Shown here one piece after another: positions 55,646 to 63,936 of a stretch of 64,000 bases of DNA. Under the pieces are notes generated by a model that worked only from the letters and a program-made list of their open reading frames with translations, was not told the origin of the DNA and did not search any database. Source of the DNA: CAVWDU01 sp963753815. GTDB taxonomy: Bacteria; Pseudomonadota; Gammaproteobacteria; Pseudomonadales; Halieaceae. The stretch is from contig CAVWDU010000004.1 of NCBI GenBank assembly GCA_963753815.1, positions 496,001 to 560,000 on the forward strand, in the 5' to 3' direction. How positions within the stretch are numbered: the stretch's first letter is position 1; each line of letters starts with the position of its first letter. The translations under genes and the position numbers were made by a program.

Positions 55646-57028
55646 GTGATGCAGAATTCGTCGCTACTGCTGTTGCTGCTCATGCTGGCAGCCATCAGCT
55701 TTGTTGCCGCGCAAAAGCGGTCGTTGGCGTTCGCGCGAGATACGACCGGGTCTCGCGTAGCGCTGCATTCCCTGCCCAGGTATTACGGTTACCTGGCCGC
55801 GCTGTGGGCGGCACTGCCCGCGCTGGCGCTCATCCTCTGCTGGCTGGTCTTCGAGGATCGCGCCATCGCGGCGATGGTGAAGACCAGCCTGCCGGTGGAC
55901 ATTCAGTCGCTGCCGGAAAGCGAGGTGGGTCTCTACTACAACCAGTTGGTCAGCGTTGCGGATACCGGCGCTCTGGCGCCGGAGCTGCGCGCAGCCGCGG
56001 ACTATTATCGAGAGCTCCGTGACCGCAGTGCGCGCCTCAAAGCCTTGCTCGCACTGCTGCTGGCAGTGCTCGGCGGCGCCCTCGCCTGGTACCGGATTCG
56101 TCCGGAGCTGCGCGCGCGAAACCAGGTCGAGGGTGTTTTCCGCTGGGGGCTGTTCAGCTGCTCCTTAATCGCTGTGCTGACCACCCTGGGCATTGTTCTG
56201 TCCGTGCTTTTCGAGGCGATCCGGTTTTTCCAGGCGGTGCCACCCACGGATTTTTTCTTCGGGCTGGACTGGAGCCCCCAGACAGCGATCCGGGCCGACC
56301 AGGCGGGTGCATCGGGCGCGTTCGGGTTTGTGCCGCTGTTGGTCGGCACACTGCTCATTTCGGCGGTGGCGATGTTGGTTGCAGTGCCCATAGGCCTTAT
56401 GTCAGCGATCTATATGGCTGAATATGCGACCCCGCGTTTTCGGGCGATTGCCAAGCCGGCTCTCGAGATTCTGGCCGGTGTGCCCACCGTTGTGTATGGC
56501 TTTTTTGCAGCGCTCACGGTGGCTCCGTTCATCCGTCGCCTGGGGGAGAGTCTGGGACTCGAGGTTGCCTCGGAAAGCGCGCTGGCGGCGGGTTTGGTTA
56601 TGGGCATCATGATTATTCCGTTCGTCATGTCGCTCTCGGACGACATTATCAAGGCGGTGCCGGATAGTATGAGGGAGGCCTCCCTGGGTATGGGCGCTAC
56701 CTTGAGCGAGACCATTACCCGGGTCGTGATACCCGCGGCGCTGCCGGGTATCGTTGGCGGCATCCTGCTGGCCGTGTCGCGGGCTATCGGCGAGACGATG
56801 ATCGTGGTCATGGCGGCGGGGCTTGCGGCAAACCTGACGGTCAACCCGCTGGAGGCCGTAACGACGATTACCGTGCAGATCGTGACCCTGCTGGTCGGCG
56901 ACCAGGAATTCGACAGTCCGAAAACACTGGCGGCCTTCGCGCTTGGCCTGGTGCTGTTTTTCTTAACGCTGATGCTGAACGTGGTTGCGTTGTACGTCGT
57001 ACGGCGATACCGGGAGCGCTATGAATAA
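55646..57028 (+). CDS. pstC: PstC, phosphate ABC permease
   Basis: 460 residues from GTG 55646, or 459 from ATG 55649. An N-terminal extension of about 200 residues with two or three membrane helices precedes the permease domain proper. The domain has VPTVVYGFFAAL and the ATPase-contact loop REASLGMGATLSETI. It imports phosphate with PstA. It overlaps pstA by 8 bases. Confidence 0.92.
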   Translation: MMQNSSLLLLLLMLAAISFVAAQKRSLAFARDTTGSRVALHSLPRYYGYLAALWAALPALALILCWLVFEDRAIAAMVKTSLPVDIQSLPESEVGLYYNQLVSVADTGALAPELRAAADYYRELRDRSARLKALLALLLAVLGGALAWYRIRPELRARNQVEGVFRWGLFSCSLIAVLTTLGIVLSVLFEAIRFFQAVPPTDFFFGLDWSPQTAIRADQAGASGAFGFVPLLVGTLLISAVAMLVAVPIGLMSAIYMAEYATPRFRAIAKPALEILAGVPTVVYGFFAALTVAPFIRRLGESLGLEVASESALAAGLVMGIMIIPFVMSLSDDIIKAVPDSMREASLGMGATLSETITRVVIPAALPGIVGGILLAVSRAIGETMIVVMAAGLAANLTVNPLEAVTTITVQIVTLLVGDQEFDSPKTLAAFALGLVLFFLTLMLNVVALYVVRRYRERYE

Positions 57029-58310
57029 ATCGCATGCAGGCGAGCAGTCGGCGCGGGTCGAGGCCTCACTGAGGAAGCGCTATGCAAGGGAACGCCGCTT
57101 TCGGTGGTACGGTCGACTGGCGGTGCTGGTTGGTTTCGCCTCCCTGTTTACTCTTCTGGCGGACATCGTCGGCAAGGGTTATCCCGCATTCACCCGGTAC
57201 GAGCTTCGCCTCACACTCGATTTCGACTCTCAGCGACTGGGGCCGGATACCGGCGCGGATGCAGACGATCTGCGCCGACTGGACCCTGCCGGGATGATCA
57301 AGCGCAGCCTGCGCGATCTCTTTTCCGACGTCGCCGGGCGCGACGAAAAGCGGGAGCTTTATCGCCTGGTATCCGCAGGCTCCGAATTTGAGTTGAGGGA
57401 TTACCTCGAGACAGAAGCCGTCACGCCGGGCGGGGATATCGATCTCTGGGTGCCGGCCCATTCCGATGCAAACCGGTATCTCAAGGGCCAGGTTACACGC
57501 GAACTGCCCGAGAGCGACCGCCGGGTGTCCGACCGGCAGATGGACTGGCTGGATGCCATGAGCAAGCAGGGAAGGGTGCGGTCGAGCTTCAACACGACGT
57601 TCTTCACTGCCGGCGACTCCCGCGAGCCCGAACTGGCCGGTATCAAGTCGGCCCTCTACGGGTCGTTGTATACACTTATGGTGACATTTCTGCTGGCCTT
57701 TCCCGTCGGCCTGTTCGCCGCGGTCTACCTCGAGGAGTTCGCGCCGCGAAACCGGTTCACCGACCTCATCGAGGTCAATATCAACAACCTGGCAGCGGTA
57801 CCCTCGATCGTGTTCGGTCTGCTCGGCCTGGCGGTGTTCATCAACGTGTTCGAGCTGCCGCGCTCGGCCCCCCTGGTGGGTGGCATCGTGCTGTCCCTGA
57901 TGACACTCCCGACCATCATCATCACCTCGCGGGCTTCGATACAGGCAGTGCCGCCCAGCATACGGGAGGCGGCGCTGGGGGTAGGCGCCTCACACCTGCA
58001 GACCGTGTTTCACCATGTCATTCCGCTTGCCATGCCCGGTATACTGACCGGTTCGATCATCGGCATGGCGCAGGCGCTCGGCGAGTCTGCGCCGCTGTTG
58101 ATGATTGGCATGGTCGCGTTCATCATGGACGTGCCATCCGGGGTCACTGATCCCGCTACGGTACTTCCGGTCCAGATCTACCTCTGGGCAGACAGCCCCG
58201 AACGCGGCTTCACGGAGAAAACGTCAGCGGCGATCATGGTCCTGATGGGGTTCCTGATTCTCATGAATGCGGTTGCGATTTACCTGCGCAAGCGTTTTGA
58301 GCGGCAATAA
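57021..58310 (+). CDS. pstA: PstA, phosphate ABC permease with DUF3333 N-terminal domain
   Basis: 429 residues from ATG 57021, with GGGAG upstream; the frame is open back to 56985 inside pstC. One membrane helix (about 30-50) and a periplasmic domain (about 55-205, DUF3333 type) precede the permease part with NLAAVPSIVFGLLGL and the coupling loop REAALGVGASHLQTV. It pairs with PstC. Confidence 0.92.
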   Translation: MNKSHAGEQSARVEASLRKRYARERRFRWYGRLAVLVGFASLFTLLADIVGKGYPAFTRYELRLTLDFDSQRLGPDTGADADDLRRLDPAGMIKRSLRDLFSDVAGRDEKRELYRLVSAGSEFELRDYLETEAVTPGGDIDLWVPAHSDANRYLKGQVTRELPESDRRVSDRQMDWLDAMSKQGRVRSSFNTTFFTAGDSREPELAGIKSALYGSLYTLMVTFLLAFPVGLFAAVYLEEFAPRNRFTDLIEVNINNLAAVPSIVFGLLGLAVFINVFELPRSAPLVGGIVLSLMTLPTIIITSRASIQAVPPSIREAALGVGASHLQTVFHHVIPLAMPGILTGSIIGMAQALGESAPLLMIGMVAFIMDVPSGVTDPATVLPVQIYLWADSPERGFTEKTSAAIMVLMGFLILMNAVAIYLRKRFERQ

Positions 58311-58347
58311 CGCCGCAGGTGTGACGGGTCGGCCGGAGGCGATCGAT

Positions 58348-59217
58348 ATGACGACACATGCGTTTACTGATGGCGCCAGCCGGGCTCGCGGCGGTGTGTC
58401 CGGGGCCGTGGATGACACCAAGGCTTCCGCTTACCAGACGCGGGGCGAGCCGTTTGTCGAAAACCCGAAGATGGCGGCTCGGGACATCGACGTATTCTAC
58501 GGTGACAATCACGCCATTCAGGACGTGTCGCTCGATATCGGGGCCCATGAGGTCACCGCCATGATCGGGCCGTCAGGCTGCGGTAAATCGACGTTCCTCA
58601 AGACGCTCAACCGCATGAACGATATCGTGCCCGGCTGCCGCATACGCGGCCGGGTTCATCTGGACGGCGATGATATCTACGGCCGGAGCCAGGACACGGT
58701 CCTGCTGCGGGCCCGGGTGGGCATGGTGTTTCAGAAGCCCAATCCGTTCCCTAAAAGTATCTTTGAGAATGTCGCCTATGGCCCCAGGATTCACGGGCTC
58801 GCCCGCAACCGGGCGGAACTTGAGGAGATCGTCGAACAGAGCCTGATGCGCGCGGGGCTGTTCGGTGAAGTCAAGGACCAGTTGGACAAACCCGGCACCA
58901 GCCTCTCCGGTGGACAGCAGCAGCGCCTCTGTATCGCTCGCGCAATCGCCGTCAATCCCGAAGTCGTGCTCATGGACGAACCCTGTTCCGCGCTGGACCC
59001 GATTGCGACAGCGCGTATCGAAGAGTTGATCGACGAGTTGAAACAGAACTATACGATCGCCATCGTGACCCACTCGATGCAGCAGGCGGCGAGGGTATCG
59101 GACAGGACCGCCTATTTCCACCTCGGCAGGTTGATCGAGGTCGGTGCAACCAAGCAGGTGTTTACCGTCCCGAAGCACGAACTCACGGAAAACTACATTA
59201 CCGGGCGCTTCGGCTAG
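58348..59217 (+). CDS. pstB: PstB, phosphate ABC ATPase
   Basis: 289 residues from ATG 58348, chosen for GGAGG at 58334-58338. An N-terminal extension of about 40 residues precedes the ATPase domain. Walker A is GPSGCGKST, then QKPNPFPKSI, signature LSGGQQQRLCIARAIA and Walker B VLMDEPCSALDP. This is the typical PstB sequence. It is the last gene of the pst run; no T-rich terminator follows. Confidence 0.95.
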   Translation: MTTHAFTDGASRARGGVSGAVDDTKASAYQTRGEPFVENPKMAARDIDVFYGDNHAIQDVSLDIGAHEVTAMIGPSGCGKSTFLKTLNRMNDIVPGCRIRGRVHLDGDDIYGRSQDTVLLRARVGMVFQKPNPFPKSIFENVAYGPRIHGLARNRAELEEIVEQSLMRAGLFGEVKDQLDKPGTSLSGGQQQRLCIARAIAVNPEVVLMDEPCSALDPIATARIEELIDELKQNYTIAIVTHSMQQAARVSDRTAYFHLGRLIEVGATKQVFTVPKHELTENYITGRFG

Positions 59218-59219
59218 CA

Positions 59220-59233
59220 GTTCAGAGGTGCCC
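59220..59233. repeat. Left copy of a 14-bp direct repeat (GTTCAGAGGTGCCC)
   Basis: It starts 3 bases after the pstB stop. An exact copy in the same orientation lies at 59694-59707; the two bracket the ribbon-helix-helix and small-peptide genes. Confidence 0.75.
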
Positions 59234-59241
59234 CAGGTTAC

Positions 59242-59409
59242 TTACTTGCCTTTGGTGGAGCCCCCTGTCTGTTCGGCTTCGCGGACCGTGCTGGAGATAA
59301 GGTGCGTCACCCAGTTCGAGAGGGAGCGACCGTCCGCCTCCGCGAGTTTTTTGGCTTTCTTCTTCAACTCAGGATCGATGCGGAGATTGAGCACCTTGGT
59401 CTTTGACAT
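59242..59409 (-). CDS. Small ribbon-helix-helix (Arc/CopG-like) DNA-binding protein
   Basis: 55 residues, ATG 59409, stop TAA at 59242-59244. The beta strand TKVLNLRIDPEL is followed by helices KKKAKKLAEADGRSLSNW and VTHLISSTVREA, a complete ribbon-helix-helix fold that should dimerise and bind a palindrome. A short Gly/Ser/Lys tail follows. No toxin gene is in the same operon. The divergent upstream region has two palindromes that could be its operators. No clear ribosome site is visible. Confidence 0.8.
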   Translation of the reverse strand: MSKTKVLNLRIDPELKKKAKKLAEADGRSLSNWVTHLISSTVREAEQTGGSTKGK

Positions 59410-59461
59410 GATTGTGTTCACAAATGCCGCGAAAATCGCAATAGTACCACAGGGATTTCCG

Positions 59462-59490
59462 TTGTCCTAAGGCTCCACGTCGAGTATCAT
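59462..59490 (+). promoter_or_regulatory. Sigma-70 promoter driving the 40-residue membrane peptide
   Basis: TTGTCC (59462-59467), a 17-base spacer and TATCAT (59485-59490). The palindromes at 59490-59519 cover the expected transcription start. Confidence 0.55.
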
Positions 59491-59519
59491 GTGTATACAC
59501 AAACGCAACAATTTGCGTT
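59490..59519. promoter_or_regulatory. Two adjacent palindromes, candidate operator
   Basis: TGTGTATACACA (59490-59501) is a perfect 12-bp palindrome. It abuts AACGCAA-CAAT-TTGCGTT (59502-59519), a 7-4-7 inverted repeat. They lie over the start site of the rightward promoter and upstream of the ribbon-helix-helix gene, so a repressor bound here could act on both directions. Confidence 0.5.
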
Positions 59520-59549
59520 ATAGAAACGCATGTAAACCACGAGGATGCC

Positions 59550-59672
59550 ATGAATCTAGGGTCAGCGAGAAACGAGTTGAAAGAGCCTCCCAGGGTTGGG
59601 TGGCCAGTCTTGCTGATTGAGGGTGTCGGCCTGGTGGGGTTCAGCTATCTGCTGGTGAGCTGGTTCGCCTGA
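59550..59672 (+). CDS. 40-residue single-pass membrane peptide, function unknown
   Basis: ATG 59550 is preceded by GAGGA (59541-59545), and a good promoter lies 60 bases upstream. The peptide has a polar start (MNLGSARNELKEPPRVGW) and one hydrophobic helix (about 19-39) ending in SWFA. I recognise no family. Its size and layout resemble small regulatory membrane peptides or type I-toxin-like peptides, but nothing shows activity. It is divergent from the ribbon-helix-helix gene. Confidence 0.55.
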   Translation: MNLGSARNELKEPPRVGWPVLLIEGVGLVGFSYLLVSWFA

Positions 59673-59693
59673 AAGCCTGAGTGCATTGCCATT

Positions 59694-59707
59694 GTTCAGA
59701 GGTGCCC
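59694..59707. repeat. Right copy of the 14-bp direct repeat (GTTCAGAGGTGCCC)
   Basis: Exact copy of 59220-59233 in the same orientation, 22 bases after the membrane-peptide stop. Its flank continues into an inverted repeat that the left copy lacks. Confidence 0.75.
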
Positions 59708-59967
59708 TGGGGCACCTGCCTGCGTCACGGTGGTTCGTGGCTACCTGCACCCGTTCTCGGACGCCGCGCGTCCCTCGATGCACGCCTGGCAAGCCGCTTC
59801 GCAACAAGCCGGCGTGGCCCAGGCCCTATTAATGCATTCGAGATCAGCGGCCCCGCATGGGTTCTCGGTTCACCGGCTCCCGATTACGCGTTTGCCCCGC
59901 CCGCCCGGATGCCGCGACAGCCCGACCAGTCCTGTTTGCGAGTAGGCACGGGCCTATCGGGGCGCAG

Positions 59968-59995
59968 TTGCATCCTCGCCGGCCTGAGGTAGAAT
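59968..59995 (+). promoter_or_regulatory. Promoter of tRNA-Glu
   Basis: TTGCAT (59968-59973), a 16-base spacer and TAGAAT (59990-59995), followed by the GC-rich discriminator GCGCC typical of stringently controlled stable-RNA promoters. Confidence 0.55.
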
Positions 59996-60028
59996 GCGCC
60001 GACGGTGCTGAACGCGCAGCGTGTCTGT

Positions 60029-60104
60029 GTCCCCTTCGTCTAGTGGTCCAGGACACCGCCCTTTCACGGCGGTAACAGGGGTTCGAACCCCCTAGGGGAC
60101 GCCA
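60029..60104 (+). tRNA. tRNA-Glu (anticodon TTC)
   Basis: 76 bases with encoded CCA. Acceptor GTCCCCT pairs with AGGGGAC; the anticodon arm CCGCC-CTTTCAC-GGCGG gives anticodon TTC; the T arm is AGGGG-TTCGAAC-CCCCT. The D arm contains TAGTGGTC. All arms pair fully. It appears solitary, with no rRNA nearby. Confidence 0.97.
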
Positions 60105-60119
60105 TTCCATTTAGCTTAC

Positions 60120-60167
60120 CCGGCGACCCGGCGACCCGGCGACCTGGCGACCTGGCGACCCGGCAGC
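60120..60167. repeat. 8-bp tandem repeat CCGGCGAC / CTGGCGAC
   Basis: Five head-to-tail units (three CCGGCGAC, two CTGGCGAC) and a degenerate sixth, between tRNA-Glu and hisC. It is non-coding. Confidence 0.75.
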
Positions 60168-60233
60168 CGGTGCCACGGCGCCATCACCCCAGCGCGGGCC
60201 AGAGCGCCCGCCGGCGCACCTGCAGGAGAAGTC

Positions 60234-61289
60234 ATGAGCCGCTTCTGGAGTGAGTTGGTACACCGGTTGACACCTTACGTGCCGGGTGAGCAACCGCGGG
60301 GCAAACAGCTGCTCAAACTGAATACCAATGAGAGCCCGTACCCGCCGTCACCGCGTGTGCTCGCTGCCCTGGCATCGATCGACGGCGATCAACTCCGCCG
60401 TTACCCCGACCCCGAATCCGTGGCGCTGCGCCAGTCCATAGCTCGCCACGAAGGCGTTGAGACACAGGAGGTTTTTCTCGGCAATGGGTCCGATGAGGTT
60501 CTGGCTCACGTGTTTCGCGGGCTGTTGCAGCACCCGCATCCGGTACTGTTTCCCGATGTGACCTACAGCTTTTACCCCGTGTGGTGCCGGCTGTATGGTA
60601 TCGACTATGCGCAGGTGCCGGTGAACGCCGACCTGGCGGTCGACGTCGGCGACTACAGGCGCCCGGCAGGGGGCGTGATTCTGGCGAACCCTAACTCACC
60701 CACGGGTAGACTGCTATCGCTGGCGGAGATACGACGATTGCTGGTCGCCAATCCCGATGCCGTGGTGGTAATCGATGAGGCGTACATCCACTTCGGCGGT
60801 GAATCGGCCGTACCGCTTATCCATGAATACGACAATCTGCTGGTCGTGCAGACGATGTCGAAGTCGCGGGCCCTCGCCGGCATGCGGATAGGCCTCGCTA
60901 TAGGGAACGAAAAGCTGATTGAGGCGCTGCAAAGGCTCAAGAACTCATTCAACTCCTATCCCCTCGATGCGGTTGCCCAGGCGATTGCGCTGGCGTCGCT
61001 GGACGATGATGACTGGTTCCGGCAGACCTGCCGGCGGGTGATTGCGAGTCGTTCTCAGTTAACGGCGGCACTCGAGTCCATGGGCTTCGACGTTCAGCCG
61101 TCGATGGCAAATTTTGTACTCGCCCGCCACCCCGGTCACCGGGCGGAGGCACTTTACGAGGCCTTGCGTGAGCGCGGGATACTGGTTCGCTATTTCAATC
61201 TGCCGCGGATTGCGGACTACCTTCGGATATCTATCGGCACCGAGGACGAGTGCGAGCGGTTATCGAATGAATTAAAGCAGCTTGTCTAG
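60234..61289 (+). CDS. hisC: HisC, histidinol-phosphate aminotransferase
   Basis: 351 residues from ATG 60234, with AGGAGA upstream. The start ELVHRLTPYVPGEQP and LNTNESPYPPSP are classic HisC; PLP Lys210 lies in MSKSRALAGMRIG, with NPNSPTG and DEAYIHFGG. It makes histidinol phosphate in histidine biosynthesis. No other his gene is adjacent; solitary hisC copies are frequent in Proteobacteria and may also use aromatic substrates. Confidence 0.93.
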   Translation: MSRFWSELVHRLTPYVPGEQPRGKQLLKLNTNESPYPPSPRVLAALASIDGDQLRRYPDPESVALRQSIARHEGVETQEVFLGNGSDEVLAHVFRGLLQHPHPVLFPDVTYSFYPVWCRLYGIDYAQVPVNADLAVDVGDYRRPAGGVILANPNSPTGRLLSLAEIRRLLVANPDAVVVIDEAYIHFGGESAVPLIHEYDNLLVVQTMSKSRALAGMRIGLAIGNEKLIEALQRLKNSFNSYPLDAVAQAIALASLDDDDWFRQTCRRVIASRSQLTAALESMGFDVQPSMANFVLARHPGHRAEALYEALRERGILVRYFNLPRIADYLRISIGTEDECERLSNELKQLV

Positions 61290-61373
61290 CCGGCCTATCT
61301 CAACGATATTTGGAGTTTTCGGCGAGAAATGGCGGCGAGGCCGGTTCGCTGAAAAATCCACATACGTACTGGA

Positions 61374-62495
61374 CTATAGCTTCTGCAGCACCACGCTGCC
61401 GATGCTGTAGCCGGCGCCAAACGAGCACAAAACGCCGAGATCGCCGACAGTAAAATCTCCCCGGTGCAGGTGGAAGGCGATGACTGAACCGGCCGAGCTG
61501 GTGTTCGCATAAGTATCCAGGATCGTCGGCGCCTCCTCCGGCGTGGCGTCTCGACCGAGAACCCGCCTGCCGATGAGTTGGTTCATGCTCAGGTTTGCCT
61601 GATGCAACCACATGCGCTTGAGACGAGAGGGCGCAATGTCCAGGTGCTCGAGTTGTGCGGAAATCTGGCTGGCGACAGCGGGGCATACCTCTTTGAATAC
61701 CTTGCGTCCCTCCTGCACGAACAGCTTGTCCGGTTTCCCGATACCGCTTTCATCGGCGCGGTTGAGGAATCCGAAATTGTTGCGGATGTTGTTTGAGAAA
61801 ATGGTTTGCAGGCGGGTATCCAGTATCTGGTACTGGTCCTCCGACGTCGCTGTGTCCGCGGACTCGATGATGACGGCAGTGCAGACGTCACCGAAGATGA
61901 AGTGGGAGTCGCGGTCCCGGAAGTTCAGGTGGCCGCTGCAAATTTCCGGGTTGACCATGAGTATACGGCGGGCGCTGCCGCTGGTGATGGCATCGCGCGC
62001 CTGCTGAATCCCGAACGTGGCCGATGAGCAGGCGACGTTCATGTCAAAACCGAAGCCATCGATGCCAATGGCGTCCTGAACCTCCACCGCCATCGCCGGG
62101 TACGCACGTTGCATGTTGGAGGCCGCCACGATGACGGCATCGATATCAGCTGCTGCCTTGTCCGCCTGCTCCATGGCCTCCCTGGCGGCGGCCACCGCCA
62201 TCTCGCACTGAATGGAAGGATCGGCGTCCCGCCGCTCCGGCAGATAGGGCACCATGCGGTCAGGATCGAGTATGCCTTCTTTATCCATGACGTAGCGTGA
62301 CTTGATTCCGGAAGCTTTTTCGATGAACTCGGTCGAGGAGTGTTCCAGGCCGACCACTTCTCCTGCCTCGATCGCCCCGGCGTTCGCGCGATTGAAGTTG
62401 TCGACGTAGGTATTGAACGAGGCCACGAGTTCCTCGTTACTGATCGACTGCTCCGGTGTATAAAGGCCCGTGCCGCTGATGACTGCTATTGTCAT
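61374..62495 (-). CDS. FabH-like beta-ketoacyl-ACP synthase III (PA3286 type)
   Basis: 373 residues from ATG 62495. The catalytic triad is Cys156 in ACSSATFG, His in HQANLSMN and Asn in YANTSSAGS. The sequence closely follows my recollection of P. aeruginosa PA3286, a FabH-like enzyme that condenses octanoyl-CoA from beta-oxidation with malonyl-ACP. It would therefore feed degraded fatty acids back into synthesis rather than be the housekeeping FabH. It follows gltA on the same strand, but a terminator separates them. Confidence 0.85.
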   Translation of the reverse strand: MTIAVISGTGLYTPEQSISNEELVASFNTYVDNFNRANAGAIEAGEVVGLEHSSTEFIEKASGIKSRYVMDKEGILDPDRMVPYLPERRDADPSIQCEMAVAAAREAMEQADKAAADIDAVIVAASNMQRAYPAMAVEVQDAIGIDGFGFDMNVACSSATFGIQQARDAITSGSARRILMVNPEICSGHLNFRDRDSHFIFGDVCTAVIIESADTATSEDQYQILDTRLQTIFSNNIRNNFGFLNRADESGIGKPDKLFVQEGRKVFKEVCPAVASQISAQLEHLDIAPSRLKRMWLHQANLSMNQLIGRRVLGRDATPEEAPTILDTYANTSSAGSVIAFHLHRGDFTVGDLGVLCSFGAGYSIGSVVLQKL

Positions 62496-62541
62496 GGACT
62501 TACCTGTTCCCCGAATCACTCACTGCGGGTGAGTAAAATAG

Positions 62542-62564
62542 AAAAGGCCGCAATGCGGCCTTTT
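62542..62564 (-). terminator. Rho-independent terminator of gltA
   Basis: A 10-bp stem, AAAAGGCCGC-AAT-GCGGCCTTTT, with a 3-base loop. On the minus strand it lies 26 bases after the gltA stop and ends in a T-run. The symmetric A/T flanks would also let it act rightward. Confidence 0.85.
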
Positions 62565-62589
62565 TGCTGCTAGTGAACGCGGCGTTCAA

Positions 62590-63876
62590 TTAGCGGTCTT
62601 CCAACGGTACATAGTCGCGCTGTGTATGGCCGGTGTAGAGCTGGCGCGGCCGGCCGATGCGGTAGCTGCCACTGATCATCTCGTTCCAGTGGGCAATCCA
62701 CCCCACGGTGCGCCCGACGGCGAAGATTACCGTAAACATGCTGGTGGGGATCCCGATCGCCTTGAGAATAATGCCGGAATAAAAGTCGACGTTGGGGTAC
62801 AGCTTTTTCTCTATGAAGTATTCGTCATTGAGCGCGATCTCCTCGAGACGCTTGGCGATGGCCAGCAGCGGATCGTTGATGCCGAGCTCTGCCAGCACTT
62901 CATCGGCCGACTCCTTCATGACCTTGGCGCGTGGGTCGAAGTTCTTGTAGACCCGGTGACCGAAGCCCATCAAGCGGAAAGGGTCGTCTTTATCTTTGGC
63001 GCGGGCGACGAACTCGTCGATCCGCGAAACGTCGCCGATCTCCTCCAGCATCTCGAGGACGGCTTCATTGGCACCGCCATGAGACGGCCCCCAGAGTGCG
63101 GCGATACCGGCTGCTATGCAGGCGAAAGGGTTGGCACCGGAGGAGCCAGCCAGGCGGACCGTCGAGGTGGAGGCATTCTGCTCGTGGTCGGCGTGTAACA
63201 GGAATACGCGGTCCATTGCCTTTGCCAGCACCGGGCTGACTTTGCTCTGTTCACAGGGGGTCCCGTACATCATGTGCAGAAAGTTTTCTGCATAGCCGAG
63301 GCTGTTGTCGGGATACATGAAGGGTTGGCCAATGCTGAACTTGTAGCTCATCGCGGCCAGCGTCGGCATCTTCGCGATCAGCCGGAATGCGGCGACCTCG
63401 CGATGTTGTTCGTCGGAGATATCGAGTGAGTCGTGGTAAAATGCTGACAGTGCGCCGACGACGCCACACATGACCGCCATCGGGTGCGAGTCCCGGCGGA
63501 AGCCGTTGAAGAAGTGGACCAGTTGCTCGTGCACCATGGTGTGGTGAGTGACGGTATAGACGAACTTGGCTTTTTCTTCCGCGGTGGGCAGCTCGCCATA
63601 GAGCAGCAGGTAGCTGGTTTCGAGATAGTCGGAGTGTTCTGCCAGTTGGTCGATGGGGTAGCCGCGGTGCAAGAGAATGCCTTTGGCGCCATCAATGAAG
63701 GTGATCTGGGATTCGCAGGCCGCGGTCGAGACGAAACCCGGGTCGAAGGTGAACATGCCGCGCCCGGTCAGCCCTCCCACGTCCACCACGTCGGGACCGA
63801 GAGTGCCAGAGTAAATCGGCAGCTCCATGACCTCATCGATGCCGTCAACCTTCAGGGATGCCTTGCGTTCACTCAT
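62590..63876 (-). CDS. gltA: GltA, type II citrate synthase
   Basis: 428 residues, the usual length for the hexameric, NADH-sensitive proteobacterial enzyme. Catalytic residues lie in WGPSHGGANEA, GFGHRVYKNFDP and NVDFYSG. The N-terminal domain begins MSERKASLKVDG. It condenses oxaloacetate and acetyl-CoA at the entry to the TCA cycle. It has a near-consensus promoter upstream and a terminator downstream, so it is probably monocistronic. Confidence 0.97.
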   Translation of the reverse strand: MSERKASLKVDGIDEVMELPIYSGTLGPDVVDVGGLTGRGMFTFDPGFVSTAACESQITFIDGAKGILLHRGYPIDQLAEHSDYLETSYLLLYGELPTAEEKAKFVYTVTHHTMVHEQLVHFFNGFRRDSHPMAVMCGVVGALSAFYHDSLDISDEQHREVAAFRLIAKMPTLAAMSYKFSIGQPFMYPDNSLGYAENFLHMMYGTPCEQSKVSPVLAKAMDRVFLLHADHEQNASTSTVRLAGSSGANPFACIAAGIAALWGPSHGGANEAVLEMLEEIGDVSRIDEFVARAKDKDDPFRLMGFGHRVYKNFDPRAKVMKESADEVLAELGINDPLLAIAKRLEEIALNDEYFIEKKLYPNVDFYSGIILKAIGIPTSMFTVIFAVGRTVGWIAHWNEMISGSYRIGRPRQLYTGHTQRDYVPLEDR

Positions 63877-63908
63877 TGGTGGTCCTGCCGTAACACGTAG
63901 GGTGAGTC

Positions 63909-63936
63909 ACTATAAAGTTTCGTCAGGTTTTGTCAA
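63909..63936 (-). promoter_or_regulatory. Near-consensus sigma-70 promoter of gltA
   Basis: Read on the minus strand: perfect TTGACA (63936-63931), a 16-base spacer and TATAGT (63914-63909). Transcription would start about 25 bases before the gltA ATG. Confidence 0.75.

Larger units (their letters stand above)
59673..60028. other. 356-bp gap before tRNA-Glu
   Basis: It contains the right copy of the 14-bp repeat, whose last bases form a hairpin AGGTGCCC-TG-GGGCACCT (59700-59717) without a T-run, and the tRNA promoter at its right end. No gene is seen between. Confidence 0.5.

Noticed and set aside
59242..59672. Classical type II toxin-antitoxin operon
   Set aside because: The ribbon-helix-helix gene has no co-directional partner, and the 40-residue peptide is divergent and hydrophobic, unlike RelE/VapC-type toxins.
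59700..59717. Hairpin AGGTGCCC-TG-GGGCACCT as a rho-independent terminator
   Set aside because: No T-run follows on either strand.
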